Source of the DNA: Nemania diffusa
Taxonomy: Eukaryota > Ascomycota > Sordariomycetes > Xylariales > Xylariaceae
Reading direction: 5' to 3'
Length of the DNA: 64,000 bases
Assembly: GCA_038501195.1 (NCBI GenBank)
Contig: JBBPUQ010000004.1
Location: forward strand, 4,726,001 to 4,790,000
Below are positions 11,574-24,763 of this stretch, in pieces; position 1 is the first letter of the stretch; every line of letters begins with the position of its first letter. The position numbers were made by a program, and so were the translations under genes. Below the pieces are notes generated by a model. The model had not been told where the DNA came from and did not search any database. It worked only from the letters and a program-made list of their open reading frames with translations.

Positions 11574-13481
11574 ATGTGGCCCGCTCTGCCTCAGTACAAC
11601 TACATCTTCGCCATTGGCACGCTCTTTGCCCTCCTTGACGCCTTCAACAATGGTGCCAGTGAGTGATCCTCGCAATCCTAGGAGCTTAGCCTAGCCAAGT
11701 AGAGCTGACATGTAAAACAGACGATGTGGCCAATTCCTGGGCTACCAGTGTCTCCTCCCGGTCTATTTCGTACCGCCAGGCCATGCTCTTCGGTCTTGTC
11801 TTCGAAGTCCTAGGTGCTGTCACCGTCGGCGCCCGAACGGCCGACACCATCAAGAACGGTATCATCCCGGTGGATGCTTTCCGAGGCGATGCCGGTGTCC
11901 AGATGCTTGCTTTCACCTGTGCCCTGGTCGCAGCCTCTTCCTGGGTCATGTGGTGCACTAAGAACTCTACCCACGTCTCGTCTACCTACTCGCTTATCTC
12001 CGCCGTCGCTGGTGTAGGTGTTGCTGTTGTCGGTGCTGAGCATGTCAAGTGGGGTTGGAACGGAGGCAAGGGTCTCGGTGCCATCTTTGCTGGCCTCGGT
12101 CTAGCTCCTCTCATCTCTGGTGGCTTTGCAGGCATCATCTTCATGCTTATCAAGGTTGTCGTGCACATGCGCAAAAACCCGGTTCCCTGGGCTGTCTGGA
12201 CCTCGCCAGCATTCTTCTTCATTGTTGGAACCGTTCTAACACTGTCCATTGTTTACAAGGGATCGCCGAGCCTTGGTCTGACCAAGAAACCTTCGTACTG
12301 GCTTGCTGGTGTGATCTTAGGTAGCGGTGCTGCACTGAGTCTCCTCTCTGCCGTCTTCTTCCTACCCTACGCACACACCATTGTCGTCAAGAAGGACAAC
12401 ACTCTCCAGTGGTGGGAATTCGTCAAGGGTCCTCTGCTATTCAACCGTCCCTACCCTGAAGGAAACGAGCAGGCGAAGGTTCGCAACTATGCCGTTGTGC
12501 AAAACGACGAGGACGACCAGTCAACCCGATCACCCGAATCACTGAAGGAGGGTGATAACGCCTCAACTGCCGATGAGAAACACATGGTCGTCTCCGAGGT
12601 CCAACAGAAGACCTACCAGCAGCTTCTAGCTGAGGGCGATGCCAAGCACCGGGCCACTCTGTGCAAGAAGCGCGGCCCTATTGGTTGGGCTATGCGCACT
12701 CTACGCGACAACCCCATGGGCTCCGGCGAGATTTACGAGCTGCACAATATCAGGGCTCTATTCATTCGCCTCCCTGCTTTGGTTGTTGCTGCGCTTCTTT
12801 ACGGTTTCTACTACGACATCCACACTGCTCAGCACGGTGTGCACGGCACCCCCGACGGCAAGCGCATGGAAGCAGTCTACGCTCATGCCACCAAATACCC
12901 CAACGAGGTCGAGCATCTCTACTCTTTCGTACAGGTCTTGACTGCCTGCACTGCATCTTTCGCCCACGGTGCCAACGACATCGGAAACTCCGTCGGTCCC
13001 TGGGCTGTCATTTACTCGGCATGGAGCACCGGCGATGCGCTCAAGTCCAAGGCCACCGTACCCCTATGGCAGCTCGGTGTACTAGGTGTGACCATTTCTT
13101 TCGGTCTCATTACCTACGGTTACAACATCATGAAGGGTATGTCTAGAATTATCTTTTATTTACGGATGATGGAAGCTAACTTGTGAAACAGTCATGGGTA
13201 ACAAGATCACCTACCACTCCCCCAGCAGAGGTACCTCGATGGAGCTGGGCGCCGCCATCACCGTCCTCCTGTTCTCGCAGTTCTCGCTCCCCGTCTCCAC
13301 GTCGATGTGCATCACTGGTGCCACTGTGGGTGTCGGTCTCTGCAACGGGACCTTCAAGGCCATCAACTGGAACCGAATCACGCTATTGTTGATCGGCTGG
13401 ATCCTCACCATCCCGATTGCCGGCACTCTCGGTGGTGTACTAATGGGCCTGTTCATCAATGCGCCTCATTTCCTGTCCTAA
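11574..13481 (+). CDS. pho-4: Phosphate permease of the PiT family (PHO-4/PHO89-like)
   Basis: Plasma-membrane symporter that takes up inorganic phosphate, probably with Na+ as in Neurospora PHO-4 and yeast Pho89. Exons 11574-11658, 11721-13136 and 13192-13481 join in frame to 596 residues, near the 590 of PHO-4. Both family signatures are present: GANDVANSW near residue 28, created only when exons 1 and 2 are spliced, and HGANDIGNSVGPW near 445. Hydrophobic membrane segments surround a hydrophilic loop (about 270-365), the usual PiT layout. Introns are 62 and 55 nt with good GT-AG ends. CACGTG sites upstream fit control by a NUC-1/Pho4 regulator. The family call is firm; the coupling ion is from homology. 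Confidence 0.95.
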
Positions 13482-15637
13482 GACGTGCTGTGGCACTCTA
13501 CGGGCTGTACTAAGATACTTGGCACATGTATGCGGTTATCGCTATGATTGTAATCACAGCGCCATTTCCGGCACAGTATGGGTAATAGGATTCTACTAGG
13601 GCTTTGACTCATGCAGATTAGCATGATTATACCCCAAAGCTTTGAATCGGTGTTGTTGTTTTTTGGCGCAATCTGCTTAATTTGAGATATCCTGCACAAA
13701 ACATATAGAATTGAATAATCCGCTATCGCAAATGCGCCTATACATATAAAACAAAATTAACAAAGTATATACACATGTTTCTCTCTGCTTCGTGCACGCA
13801 TACGATTTGATAGTGTTGGAATAATACTATAAATAAGACTAAAAGTTCGGCTTCCCTACTAAATTGTTAAAAAGGATGCGCGGCTGTTACATAAGGTCTG
13901 ACGTTCGGTGTGGTGAAATAGCAGATCCCTGGCGATGTAAAGTTCTCGTTCTCGTATATGCACACTCATTTAAATCCGGGAATTGACCCAGCCTTGTTCA
14001 ACCCGTCTGCCCTACCAACCGCTCCTCACACAATGGCTATACTGTAATACAGCGTATACAAGACTCCACTAGATGGGCAACGACATGCCTTAATTGAATT
14101 GGGTGTTACACTTTTAGATTTCGATACTTGGTTTGTGCTACTTGCTAATAATTTATTGGTCTACGTATCACACCGCCTCGTTGCTTTATGTAACCCCAAG
14201 TACAGATGCTACTTAATACCTCGGCCTTATTTGTGCTGAATTTAGGCACTCTATACTTAGAAAAGTGTAACATGTAGAGTATAGATGCTACATCTGGCTG
14301 GGGGCTTGTTGCCATCTACAAATTCTCATCTAGCCTATGATCTGGTTTCGTCATTTTATATACCCCTAGCCCATTTATGTGAGCCTCGGGTGTATTTCGT
14401 GACGGTGTTCACTGCCGCTTTGTTGCCTTCCCCCTTCTTCGCGTCTGCGTAGATATTAACTTCCAGTTTCATGCATAAGTATCTTAGATAGAAAACGACT
14501 CATTTTCCCCAAAGAGGTTGCTAGAGTATGTGGTATTGGCACCAACCTAGTCATTATATGCGGGAGTTCGCTGAAGTTATTGGGATACGTTTTTGGCGCG
14601 TTAAGGAATCCACCTTCGATAGGTCAACCTGATATTTAGCTTTTTTTTTCTAGGGTTAATACACTTCAATTCACTATACAAGCTTGTAGTGATATAATAT
14701 ACTCGCTCGCGGCAAATTACCGACTGTAGCAATTTAAGTTATAGCCAAGGTTAAATGATATCTATAAAGATAGATAGACAGGGCTCTCCAAACTAATCAC
14801 TTTACTGTTTTCATCTAATTATAATCTAAATACATATAAATAAAAACACACCTGGATTTATACTCAACTAACAGGCATAGATAATTTTCGCCGAATCGAC
14901 TTTGTTATGTTACGACGTCGCCTAAAATGCCTAAGTCTGAGATTCCTATACACAATTTACCTAGTACTACTTCGGTTTGAACATCAAACAATAGAACGGG
15001 GGAAACTGATATACGAGTTGCACAGGGTAGCCAAATGGGTAAGACATACTGGCAGGATGCAGTAACACGAAAAGGCGTTGAAACGAGAGGACTAGTCGGA
15101 ATGACATGAAGGACATGTTCGGGTTACAATGAAGAGAAACGTGAGGGGGGATCTAGATAACATCGAGGATAATACATTCCCTTTCTAAGCATTGCTTCTC
15201 TTAACGTAGAGGGAGGACTAAATGGTGCACGCAAATATTATGCCCAGATTTGATAACTCGTAGCGCGACGTAGAAGAAACATAGGTATGGTATTCACATA
15301 GAAGGTACATACATAGAAACTATACATTATTCGTCCCAACTCAGTCTGTTAGGGATATCTCTCAACTTTGTAGACCTTTTGAGCCTACAGCTTTGGTAGA
15401 CCTCTCCGGTTTTGCGCTTCTATCTACAAGAAGGCAGGGACAGAAATTCCCACATCTCCAACATCCAAACAAAGAGAAAACAGCAGTGTCTCACTGGGTA
15501 TGCAACTAAATAACTTCACGAACTAGGCGTCCGTGTATGAAAGTGTGTGATAGAACATCGATGATTCTTTGGCATGGTTTTCTACGCAGCCATCGGTTCA
15601 TTCATGCTGCCAAGCTCCTGCCCTGAGAAAACACATG
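13482..15637. other. Intergenic region between permease and EDE1-like gene
   Basis: About 2.1 kb between convergent genes. It is moderately A+T-rich, especially 13.7-13.9 and 14.6-14.9 kb. I see no supported coding region, RNA gene or clear repeat. The ends should hold the two 3' UTRs. Confidence 0.5.
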
Positions 15638-18600
15638 TTAGGTTTGGCTAGCAAGGTAGTTTGCAGCCTAGAAATCCCTCATTAGTATCAAAGCCCTCAA
15701 TATCATGCCGGAGACTTCATCCTACCCTCTCTAGGTTGTAATCGTATTTCTCTAGTGCGTTCACCGCATCAGTCCTCGGATACCCCATCCCAGTTAAGCC
15801 TTTTACCATGGGATCATCATGTTTGCCTTCGTCTGTTAGTGCCCGGCCGCTAAAGCTGGGGCGTTCTGGGCTCCTGTGGTCTTCCGTGCTTTTCTCAGCT
15901 GTGGAGTCTTTTGGCGGCGGCAAGTCAGCGAAAAGGGCGTCCCACTCGTCGTTATTTGGCGGTGTAGGGTTCATGGCAGATCCGGCTGTAGTGGAAGCAT
16001 TCGCTACAGGAGTGGCACTAGCTACATCCGTCGAAACCGAGGATACGTTTCCGAAATCATAGCTACTTTCGGTACCAAATGTATTAGAGGCATTCGTTGA
16101 TTCGGCCCTGGGATGACTAGGGGGTGGACTGCTATCGAAGACGGGATTGAAATCATCCAGATTTGACCTTGAGACGTTGGCAAATTCATCATCCGCTGAA
16201 CCTTCCTTTGCATCCTCAAGGCCCTCAAAATCGTCGTCTAGCTCATCAAATGCACTTTTGGAGGGTACAGGCGCTGTATTGGTTGTCGTGGAAGAGGCGG
16301 GGGCGAATGGACTTCCCGATTTCGTGGGCGAGGGTAGAGATGGCGACAGTTTTGGAGGTTCGGGAAATGCCGATAGACCACTGAGGCTAATTGTAGTTAT
16401 ATTAGTACACAATTCAGCTCGCCATGTATGCGAAGGCAACATACTTTGAAGGTTGAGGTGTATGACTCTTGCCAGCCGTGTCCTCTGTGATTGAAGCTCC
16501 TGGCGAGGCTGCAACAGATTTTGCGGCATTGGGCGAGGATGGTGTGACATCGCCCTCACCGGCAGTTTCGCGGGGTGGCGAGGTCGGTGTAAAGTCGTCA
16601 TCAAAGCGGTTGCCCTCGCTGGCTGAATCTGACTCATCTCGCTCGAGCTCAGAAATCGGAGGAAACTCCGTGTTGAAGCTGGAGAACATATTGGAAGAGT
16701 CCTTTGCTATTTTCTCCTGGGGCTTATTAGAGGGGTTGGAGAAGCCTGCGAAGGCAGAATCAAAATCCATCTTAGCATTGCCCGTGTCTTTCATTCCGGC
16801 GAATGGATCACTGTCCCGATGATTATGAAACGTCGTGATTGGGGCACTGGGTGTTGGGGTTTCATCTGAGAACACGCCAGGAGCTGATCCATTGGTTGAA
16901 CCTGCTTCCTTAGAATCGTTGTGGGCAGATGTTAAGCTGAGATTGGCGTCCGAGGCTGAAGTTGCGCTTTGACCTGTAACAGTAGCTTCAAGAGCGCTAG
17001 GGAACGGAGATGCTGCCAGACGTGGAGGTGCCGATGGCTCTGGCGTCTCACCGAACGGCATGAATGCTGAGCTTGACTGGCGAGATTCAGAAGCGGACGT
17101 CGGATCGACATTCAATGTCCCTTGGCGGCTGGCTGTAGGCGAGGAGCCTATAGGCGTACCAAACGATCCGACACTGGCTGACGAATTTCCTGTGTTCTGT
17201 TTCTTGAAAGTTAGCGGTGGAGTGGCTGAGCTTGGGTTGGGTCCGAAGCCGAAGATATCATCAAATGATTTCTCATTGTAAGACTTAGCGGGGGGAGAAG
17301 AGAAGGCACCCATGATGTCGGAACTTCCTGTTCGTCTAAAAAAGGGGTTATTGGCGCTTGCGGTCGATGGTGCTGGACTTGCTACTTGAGCGGGAGCAGC
17401 TACCGGCGAGCTGGCGTTGACTTGGCGGGACAGCTCCTCATTACTCTTAGTGAGGTCATCGACTTCGGTTTGCAATTTGTCGCGCTCGCCTTCCACAGTT
17501 GCCAGCTGCTTCTTGTTGATGGCCACAAGACCTTTTTGCTGTCGAGCCTCGGACTTAAGCTTCTCAATCTGTGGTTTCAGCTGCGCAATTTCGGAATTGA
17601 CGCTGCCGATACGTTGTTTCAAGGTAGTGTTTTCTTGTTGATCGCCTTGAAGTGCGTGTGAAAGCTGTCGATGCTGACCTAGCAAGTCCTGGTAAGTTCC
17701 ATCGATGGATACCATCTCGTTTGTGAGTTTTCTCGTGTCCTCGCGGATGGTCTTTAGTTGTTCCTCTAGAACTCGCACGTCCTTCGCCTCTTTCTCATAT
17801 AGAGTACGCAGCTGTGAGAGGCGCTGCTCGAAGTTTCTCTTCTGCTCACTTGCCTGATTGATCTCATTTTGTGTTGTACTCCGTTGTCCTTGAACCTGTT
17901 GCATCTGTTTCGAAAGGGAACCGATTTGATTCGACAAATTGGCTAACTCGGCGGTTTCGTTTGTAAGCTTCTTGCTGATCTCGGGGTCGTTGTCACCGAG
18001 AAGGTCCTCCATATTAGATGGTTGTAGTCCTCTAGCAGCTTGAGACGAGGTACCGGACCCTCCAGTGTCCTGAGCAGTTAAAGTTCTGCCGAACGAAGAG
18101 GATGGTATGAATGGCCTGAAGGCATTGCCCGTCGGTGAGGATTGAATAGGTGATGCCGCTTTCACACCGGCAAATCCTTCACCTGAAGCAATTTTGGTTG
18201 CCGGTCCAGTGGCATGAGGTGATAGTGAACCTGATGCGGGGGTAGGGCTAGGCAGAGCATCTAGCCCAAATAAATCCTCAAGGGCAGATTTAGGCTGTGG
18301 TGGGGGCTGGAGAGGTGTAGAGGTAGGCGTGGAAGCAGGAGGCGCAAAGGGTGACGGTTCTATGCGGTTTCGGAAAGACGGAGGAACCAGGCTAGGAGAG
18401 AGAGATGTTGGTAGAGGGCCACTCTTAGTTCGCTGTTGGCGGATGAGATACATGGCGACGGCGAAACTATCCTTGGTTAGTCGGCCTTCTGAATTGATAT
18501 CCGCGAGGTCCCAGATCTGGGCCAAGACATCCTCAGGTAATTTTGATTGACTCAGAAAGGGGACAGCTTCTTCGCCCGTGATAAATCCCTTATTAGTCTT

Positions 18601-19730
18601 ATCTAAGTCGGTATAGAATTGATCGTATCTGGCCTTGTCTGTTGGCATGATTAACCAGTCACTTCCAGTGGTCTGCGGAGGGATGCCCATGAGCTGTGAG
18701 CCGAGCGGCGGCCGCCCTAGGGGGCTGCTTGTTCGTGGCTGCGCCGACCCGCTCATTTGTCGTGGTATGGCAGGTATAGGGGCCCCTGTGATTGTCGGGC
18801 TCTGCCTTGAAGCAGACGGTGCACGTCTCGTGGCAGCTTCGTACAGCGCAGCAGGGAGAATGGTGGGCAGAGCCCTCAGAGCTCCCGTCTTCATGGAAGT
18901 GAGAAGGTGCATCGCAATGACGAATTCGGTCAGCACTAGACCACCTCTCTGTTCGGTATCGGCAAGCTGCCAAATACGTCCCAGGACCTCATTTGGAAGC
19001 TGGGATTTTTCGAAGATAGTCTTAGCCGGACCACCCGGGAGTATGCCGTTTTGCAGGCTCTGGTTTTCAAAGATTGCGGCATATTGCGATACCTTCTCGG
19101 GGGTCAGGGGCGGTATCCGTATAGGGCCAGTGCCGGAGGCTTGTTGCTGCAGCGGCGCCGGCGCGGGCGCGGGCGCAGGGCCGATGTTGATGCCGTCAAA
19201 TTTAGGCAGAGGTCCCTGCTGAAGTGCGAGTTCTGATGTTGGTTCTCGGCCTGCCTGGGCATGACCTATGAGTCGAAGCGCAATGCCGAAGCCGGTGGCT
19301 TCCAAGAAGCCTCGGTTCTCTCGGTCTGCTATCTGCCATATCTGCGCCAACAAGTGGCCATGTCAGCATGAGCTTGGCTTAGGCCGGTGGGCGCCTGTTG
19401 GCGGTGGTAACATGGACTAAGCAGACTGACCTCTCCAAGGATGCGCGAGTCCAGCCGTGTCTTCTCAAAGAATTGGACGGCAATCTCGCCCGTCACAACA
19501 CCCACGCTCTCGGTATCAGCTTGGCGAAAAAGCAGTCCGTAGACTCTCTTCTCTTCGGGGGATAGGTTAAGGTTCGGCGCTCCTGGAAACATAGCAGCAC
19601 AATGTTAGCCGATAGCGTTACGATACCATTCAATATCGGATACATGGACAGCAGGTAAACAAGCCGTGTAGCAACGGTATCATGGTGCAGGTTATTACTT
19701 ACTTCCCCCAAAATTAGATTCGGTGGCCAT
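15638..19730 (-). CDS. EDE1: EH-domain endocytic scaffold (EDE1-like)
   Basis: Early endocytic-site scaffold related to yeast Ede1 and animal Eps15; EH domains bind NPF-type peptides (established). Five exons (19730-19703, 19582-19431, 19341-16445, 16386-15726, 15667-15638) join in frame to about 1255 residues. EH1 (about 10-90) is assembled from exons 1-3, EH2 is about 140-215 and EH3 about 292-365. A long coiled coil follows (about 510-705), then a Ser/Pro-rich region and a C-terminal UBA domain. Without the last intron the frame would stop at ...NLERVG inside the third UBA helix; splicing 15725-15668 gives ...NLERAANYLASQT, a proper UBA end. A later acceptor near 15618 could give another tail, so the final exon is less certain than the rest. 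Confidence 0.92.
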
Positions 19731-21440
19731 GATGGCGCGGCCCGGATCGCCAGACAATAAGCTCGTTTGTTCTACTGGGTGACGTAGAACTCAGGAGGGG
19801 GAGCGTGGTGCGCTGCCTGGAGGTGGATGGGGAACTCAAGTCGACGAAGCGGAGAGAAGGACAGGAGAGAGACGAGAATGCGGAGGGTTGCCAACAGCGC
19901 TGTCGAGACGCCCTATGAATCCTGTACAGTACTGTAGCTGTAGTAGTGGCTGCTAGTTGAGCGGGATGGTGAAGGAAGGGCACGGTAGCGTGGTCTGGTA
20001 TGGCAGGTAGGGTAGGGTGGAATCGACTGTCTCCAACCCGAGCGAGCTTGCACCTTCGATTTCGCAAAGGAGGCTGGACAATTTACGTAGGGGCCACCGC
20101 TACACGCATCTCTCTCTTCACACTGTACTGTCAAATTGAATTGCCTAGAATTGCCAATCCACTTGTCACTCAGGGTACTAGGCGCAGTAGCTCTCTCTTG
20201 TTGCTGGTCCGGGGTGCTGGGAAAGCGCTGGGAAAGTGGGCCATATTTGCCTGATTGGGACGGTACCCAACCTGTCCAGACAAATCATATCAAATCACCG
20301 CTAGTAAGTAACGTCTTTTTGCCAGCTATAGTTAGTACTGTGTGCAGGGTGGAGTTAGTGACATGAAAGTATAATGTTAGGACATGTAGGTGGTATCCTG
20401 GGAATTGCGGCATGCTTCTCATTTCCATTAAATCATGTTGCAGATGCCATAAGACTCACTGGTCGCTGATTGGTACCTGGACTACCCAGATAGCTACCTA
20501 CATAGACTTAGCATATACATGCATACGGAAGTAAGTAAGCAAAATGCCATTTACTCTATTTTTTTTTGTTTTTTTGTTATTATTGTTCTTCATAACTTCC
20601 GAAGGCACTTGATGAAACTGCCTTGCCTATCAACAGCCTGATATAATTCATTGGGATGGATGCGTTGCTTGGCCTGCCCCCCCAAATTCTGCAGCTGCCG
20701 ATGCAGTAGATAGATGCCTCTTTATCGAGCAGCTATCCAGTCAGAACGTCGGGCTGCCATAGAGATACTACTGCATCAAAGGTCACGGGTGCTGCAACCC
20801 CAGACCCCGAATCGGGGGTACAGAAAGCTATTAGATAGTGGCCTGGGTTCTGGCTGCAATGCAGTGCTTCTGCAGCTTTCTTATGCCCTGTCTGTACTAT
20901 TGGGTGACGATCAGGCTTCGAGACGGGAACGAATGGGTTGTCTTCATCCCACGCTGTTCGTTGCAATGCATGATCGCTCATCTGCTTAGCAGGTATCAAT
21001 CAATTTCGCTTGTAGGCTGAACATCTAACCGTTCATTATCTCTGTATGGAGCCAAGTGTAGTGGATCTTGACAATTCAAGTCATTTCTAAGAGTTAATAT
21101 GCACAGATCACAATTGAACTAGGCAAGCAAGAGTTGACATGAAACTGCCGGTTGGTGCTATTAAAGTTGGTAAGAGGGATTTACAAAGTGTAGGTATAAT
21201 GCTAGTCTTCCTAAAACCAGGTAGAATTAGACAACAAATGCAACTAGTCATTACCTAGTAAATCGTATAGGGAGACGGGATGACCCCTAGCTCTCTTCGT
21301 TAGAGCTGAAAGCCTGGGGTTTTCCTTCACATAGTGGGGCACCATGGGAAGCAGGCCAGAATTCGAGGGGGAAGTTGGAGAAATAAAGCGAAAAGAGCCT
21401 TTTCATCTCGGGCAATCATGCAAGTCCGTAACACTTAAAC
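19731..21440. other. Upstream of EDE1-like gene; downstream of alpha-tubulin
   Basis: About 1.7 kb with the EDE1-like promoter at its left end and the alpha-tubulin 3' UTR at its right end. Short open frames on both strands have no recognisable motifs. I see no RNA gene or strong repeat beyond a poly-T tract near 20560. Confidence 0.5.
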
Positions 21441-23240
21441 TTAATACTCAGCCTCAACATCGCCTTCAGCCTCAAGGGAATCGGTCGCAACTTCCTCATA
21501 ATCACGCTCCAACGCAGCCAAGTCCTCACGAGCCTCAGAGAACTCGCCTTCTTCCATACCCTCACCAACATACCAGTGAACAAAGGCACGTTTCGAATAC
21601 ATGAGGTCAAACTTGGCCGACAATGCAGACCAAGCTTCGGCAATAGCCGTGGTGTTCGAGAGCATGCACCTATCGCAACGTTAGCATTGTATTCGTCAGA
21701 ACAAATACGAGGTTAGACATACACAGCGCGATCGACCTTGGCCAGGTCACCGTTAGGCACTAGCTGAGGAGGCTGGAAGCAGATTCCGAGCTTGAATCCG
21801 GTAGGGCACCAGTCAACGAATTGGATGGTTCGTTTAGTTTTGAGTGTAGCCACTGCAGCGTGGGCGTCCCTAGGGACAACGTCGCCACGGTAGAGCAAGC
21901 ATGTGGCCATGTACTTTCCATTGCGAGGGTCACACTTGACCATCTGGTTGTAGGGCTCAAAGCACGACATCGTCATCTCTTGAACTGAGTTGGCCTCGTG
22001 GGCAGCCTTGGCAGCCGAAATGACAGGCGCATAAGCAACTAGAGGGAAGTGGATGCGCGGATAGGGAACAAGATTGGTCTGGAACTCGTTCAGGTCGACG
22101 TTAAGAGAGCCATCGAATCGAAGGGAAGCAGTGATAGAAGAGACGACTAAACCTCATTAGCATAAAACTCCAAAGCTATCGAAGTAATTTATTACCTTGT
22201 GCGATTAGACGGTTAAGGTTCTCGTAATTGGGGCGCTCCAGACCAAGATTTCGACGGCAAATGTCGTAAATGGCCTCGTTGTCGACCATAAATGAGCAAT
22301 CAGAGTGCTCTAGAGTGGTGTGGGTAGTGAGGATAGAGTTGTAGGGCTCGACAACAGAAGTAGCAGTCTGAGGAGCAGGGTAAACACAGAATTCTAGCTT
22401 GCTCTTCTTGCCGTAGTCAACAGACAATCGCTCCATCAAGAGGGCGCCAAATCCAGACCCGGTACCGCCGCCAAACGAGTGGAAGACCAAGAAACCTTGG
22501 AGGCCAGCACAGCTGTCCGCAACACGTCGAATCTTGTCCAAAACCTGATCGATAAGCTCCTTGCCAACCGTATAATGGCCACGTGCATAGTTGTTGGAAG
22601 CATCCTCCTTGCCAGTGATCATCTGCTCAGGGTGGAAAAGGCTTCGATAGGTTCCGGTGCGAACCTCATCGACAACGTTGGGCTCGAGATCGCAGTAAAT
22701 AGTACGAGGAACGTACTTGCCCTGGCCTGTAGCATCCGTAGAATTAGACATATAGTGGTGTACTTAATCTTCGTATGTTCCTTACCGGTCTCGGAGAAGA
22801 ATGTGCTGAAGCCATGGTCGGGATCAGCTTGTTTACGCTCTTCGGTCAAGTATCCATCAGGCTAAACATCGAATGCAGTTAGACAGACTGTACGTAGATC
22901 GCGCGGCTCCAAGGGAAACATACCTGAATGCCGTGCTCAAGACAGTAAAGCTAAGCAGATATGAAGTTAGTGCGAAGATTGGTAACCTAAGATATATTTT
23001 GCTGCTAAGGGGGAGGCTCGTAAAGGTGTACTTACCTCCCAGCAGGAGTTGGCGATCTGGCAACCGGCCTGGCCGACTATACACAACAGCTTGTTAGTAT
23101 AATAATTAACGTTGATGGTTGTGTCCTAGATAGGATGCGTATGACTCGGAGGTCGGTAATGTATGCCGCGAATCAATTATGCGGTGAAGAAAGACGCGTG
23201 CTTGGAGGAACATACCGTTGATGCTGATGATCTCACGCAT
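21441..23240 (-). CDS. Alpha-tubulin
   Basis: Subunit of the alpha/beta-tubulin heterodimer of microtubules. Seven exons (23240-23216, 23076-23036, 22950-22924, 22861-22786, 22726-22196, 22146-21723, 21669-21441) join in frame to 450 residues, the standard length. The N-terminus [20 protein letters not shown], the GTP-binding GGGTGSG loop near residue 142 and the catalytic loop glutamate in VDLNEFQTN are present. The C-terminus is acidic and ends in tyrosine (VEAEY), as in tyrosinatable alpha-tubulins. Two very short early exons (41 and 27 nt) are easy to miss in automated annotation. Filamentous ascomycetes often carry two alpha-tubulin genes; I cannot say which paralogue this is. Confidence 0.97.
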
Positions 23241-23732
23241 TGTGGTAGTAGGCGAGGCAAATGAGGTTGAAAGGTAGGTAAGAGGAAGAGGAAACTTGGG
23301 GGGATGTGAGCGAGATCAAATAACAACACCGGAGGTGGTTGAAGGCAAGAGAGAATGCGGCGGTCTGGGATGAAGTCTAGTTGAGAAGTTCTGTTGATCG
23401 TGGAAGGGTCGTTTTGAATCCGGTGGGGTCCCTTTTTTGTAGTCCCCTGTTTTGGTAAGCGCATTGGGCGGGCTTCGGGTCTGTTGATAGGTACCCCATC
23501 AACATTGGGTGGCCAATCAACAGGATTGGTTAGAGCTCAAGCACAGACCAAATGCCCCTGAAGACTGACCCCTCCCACAGCTATGGAGGGCCATCCATAC
23601 CCACTTAATCTATCTCATTTAGGTATCAGTGAATGGCAGCGGTGCTGTGTTGGCGCACCTTGTTCCAATCAACAGCAGCCTCTATCCAATCTACCCTCGC
23701 CTCAACCTCGCTGCATCCAGCAAGTCGTCGAT
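23241..23732. other. Divergent promoter: alpha-tubulin / Pga1-like gene
   Basis: About 490 bp between the two start codons, which point away from each other, so both promoters must lie here. I see no further gene or repeat. Confidence 0.5.
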
Positions 23733-24489
23733 ATGATAGCTTGGTGCATCTGGATATTCTTCATGCTTCCTTATGTATGGGGGAATACCGAGAAGACTAT
23801 TTTCCTAGGCCCATCGCCTATCAATCTCGGATCGACTTATCATGCATTGGATTACTTGCGGCTCCCCCCCCTCAACCCTCAAAAGTTCGCCATTAGGACG
23901 CATCTTAAAGCTGAATTCCCTAGCGATGAGTCGAGAGACGGTAAATCCTCGTGGTTTGTCCTCCATAAGTTGACTGAAGGTCAACGTTATGAAGTACGCG
24001 TTTGCTGGGCAGCAACTGTAGGTTGACCTTCTCACGCAGGCTCGGTTGGATGACAAAATATGCTTATCTCTATCTTAGCAACCAACCATGTTTAGGCTCG
24101 AGGCGTATGAGCTCGAAACTGTTTCCAGTGCTCCTGAGTTGGCATCGGAGTTATCCGCATATGCGTCCACACTCCCAACTAACGCGGACAATCATATTGC
24201 CACATATTCGCAAACTACAGAGCCAGGCATGAAAGATTCTGTCTTACTGCTTAGAATCGTCGCGACTGCACATTTCTATACTACAAACCAAACATTGATG
24301 AAAAACGTCCCTCCCGTTTTTGTAGATATTATCCTGGACCCCTTCATATTAAATGTATTTCCCCGGTCGCTTCTATATACGGTAACTTATATCATTATGG
24401 TAACCATTGTTTCCTGGTTTGCGGGCAAATGGATATCATCATGGGTTTGCTTAATGGCAACAGAGCCAACAAAACAGAAGTATCAATAG
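23733..24489 (+). CDS. Small ER-type membrane protein, Pga1-like
   Basis: Exon 1 (23733-24017) and exon 2 (24079-24489) flank a 61-nt intron and join in frame to 231 residues. A hydrophobic signal sequence (MIAWCIWIFFMLPYVWG) is followed by a lumenal-type domain containing WFVLHKLTEGQRYEVRVCWA and, across the splice, ATQPTMFRLEAYELE. A single hydrophobic segment near the C-terminus (LLYTVTYIIMVTIVSWF) would anchor it. This layout (signal, ~150-residue domain, one C-terminal membrane span) and the RVCWAATQPT block resemble Pga1, partner of Gpi18 in GPI-mannosyltransferase II of the ER. The resemblance is from memory. The gene structure is firm; the function is tentative. Confidence 0.72.
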
Positions 24490-24763
24490 TCCCCTTGATA
24501 TGCCGTCTGATCCATCAGCAAGAACATCCAGTGGATCCTTCATAATCATGATCAATACACCAGTTCATCCAACATGGTTCTCGTTGGGGATTTCTCCCTG
24601 CTATTTTTCCCTCGGAATATAGGCTAGCTACTCTAACACGAAAGCCCCCAAGTGCCACAGGCACGATATTTTGAGATAGCGACTAGTGCTCGAGGGGGAG
24701 AGTAAATGTTCGCTATTGGTTCCGCCGTACTATCGGCTACTGAATTACTCTATTCAAACTCGG

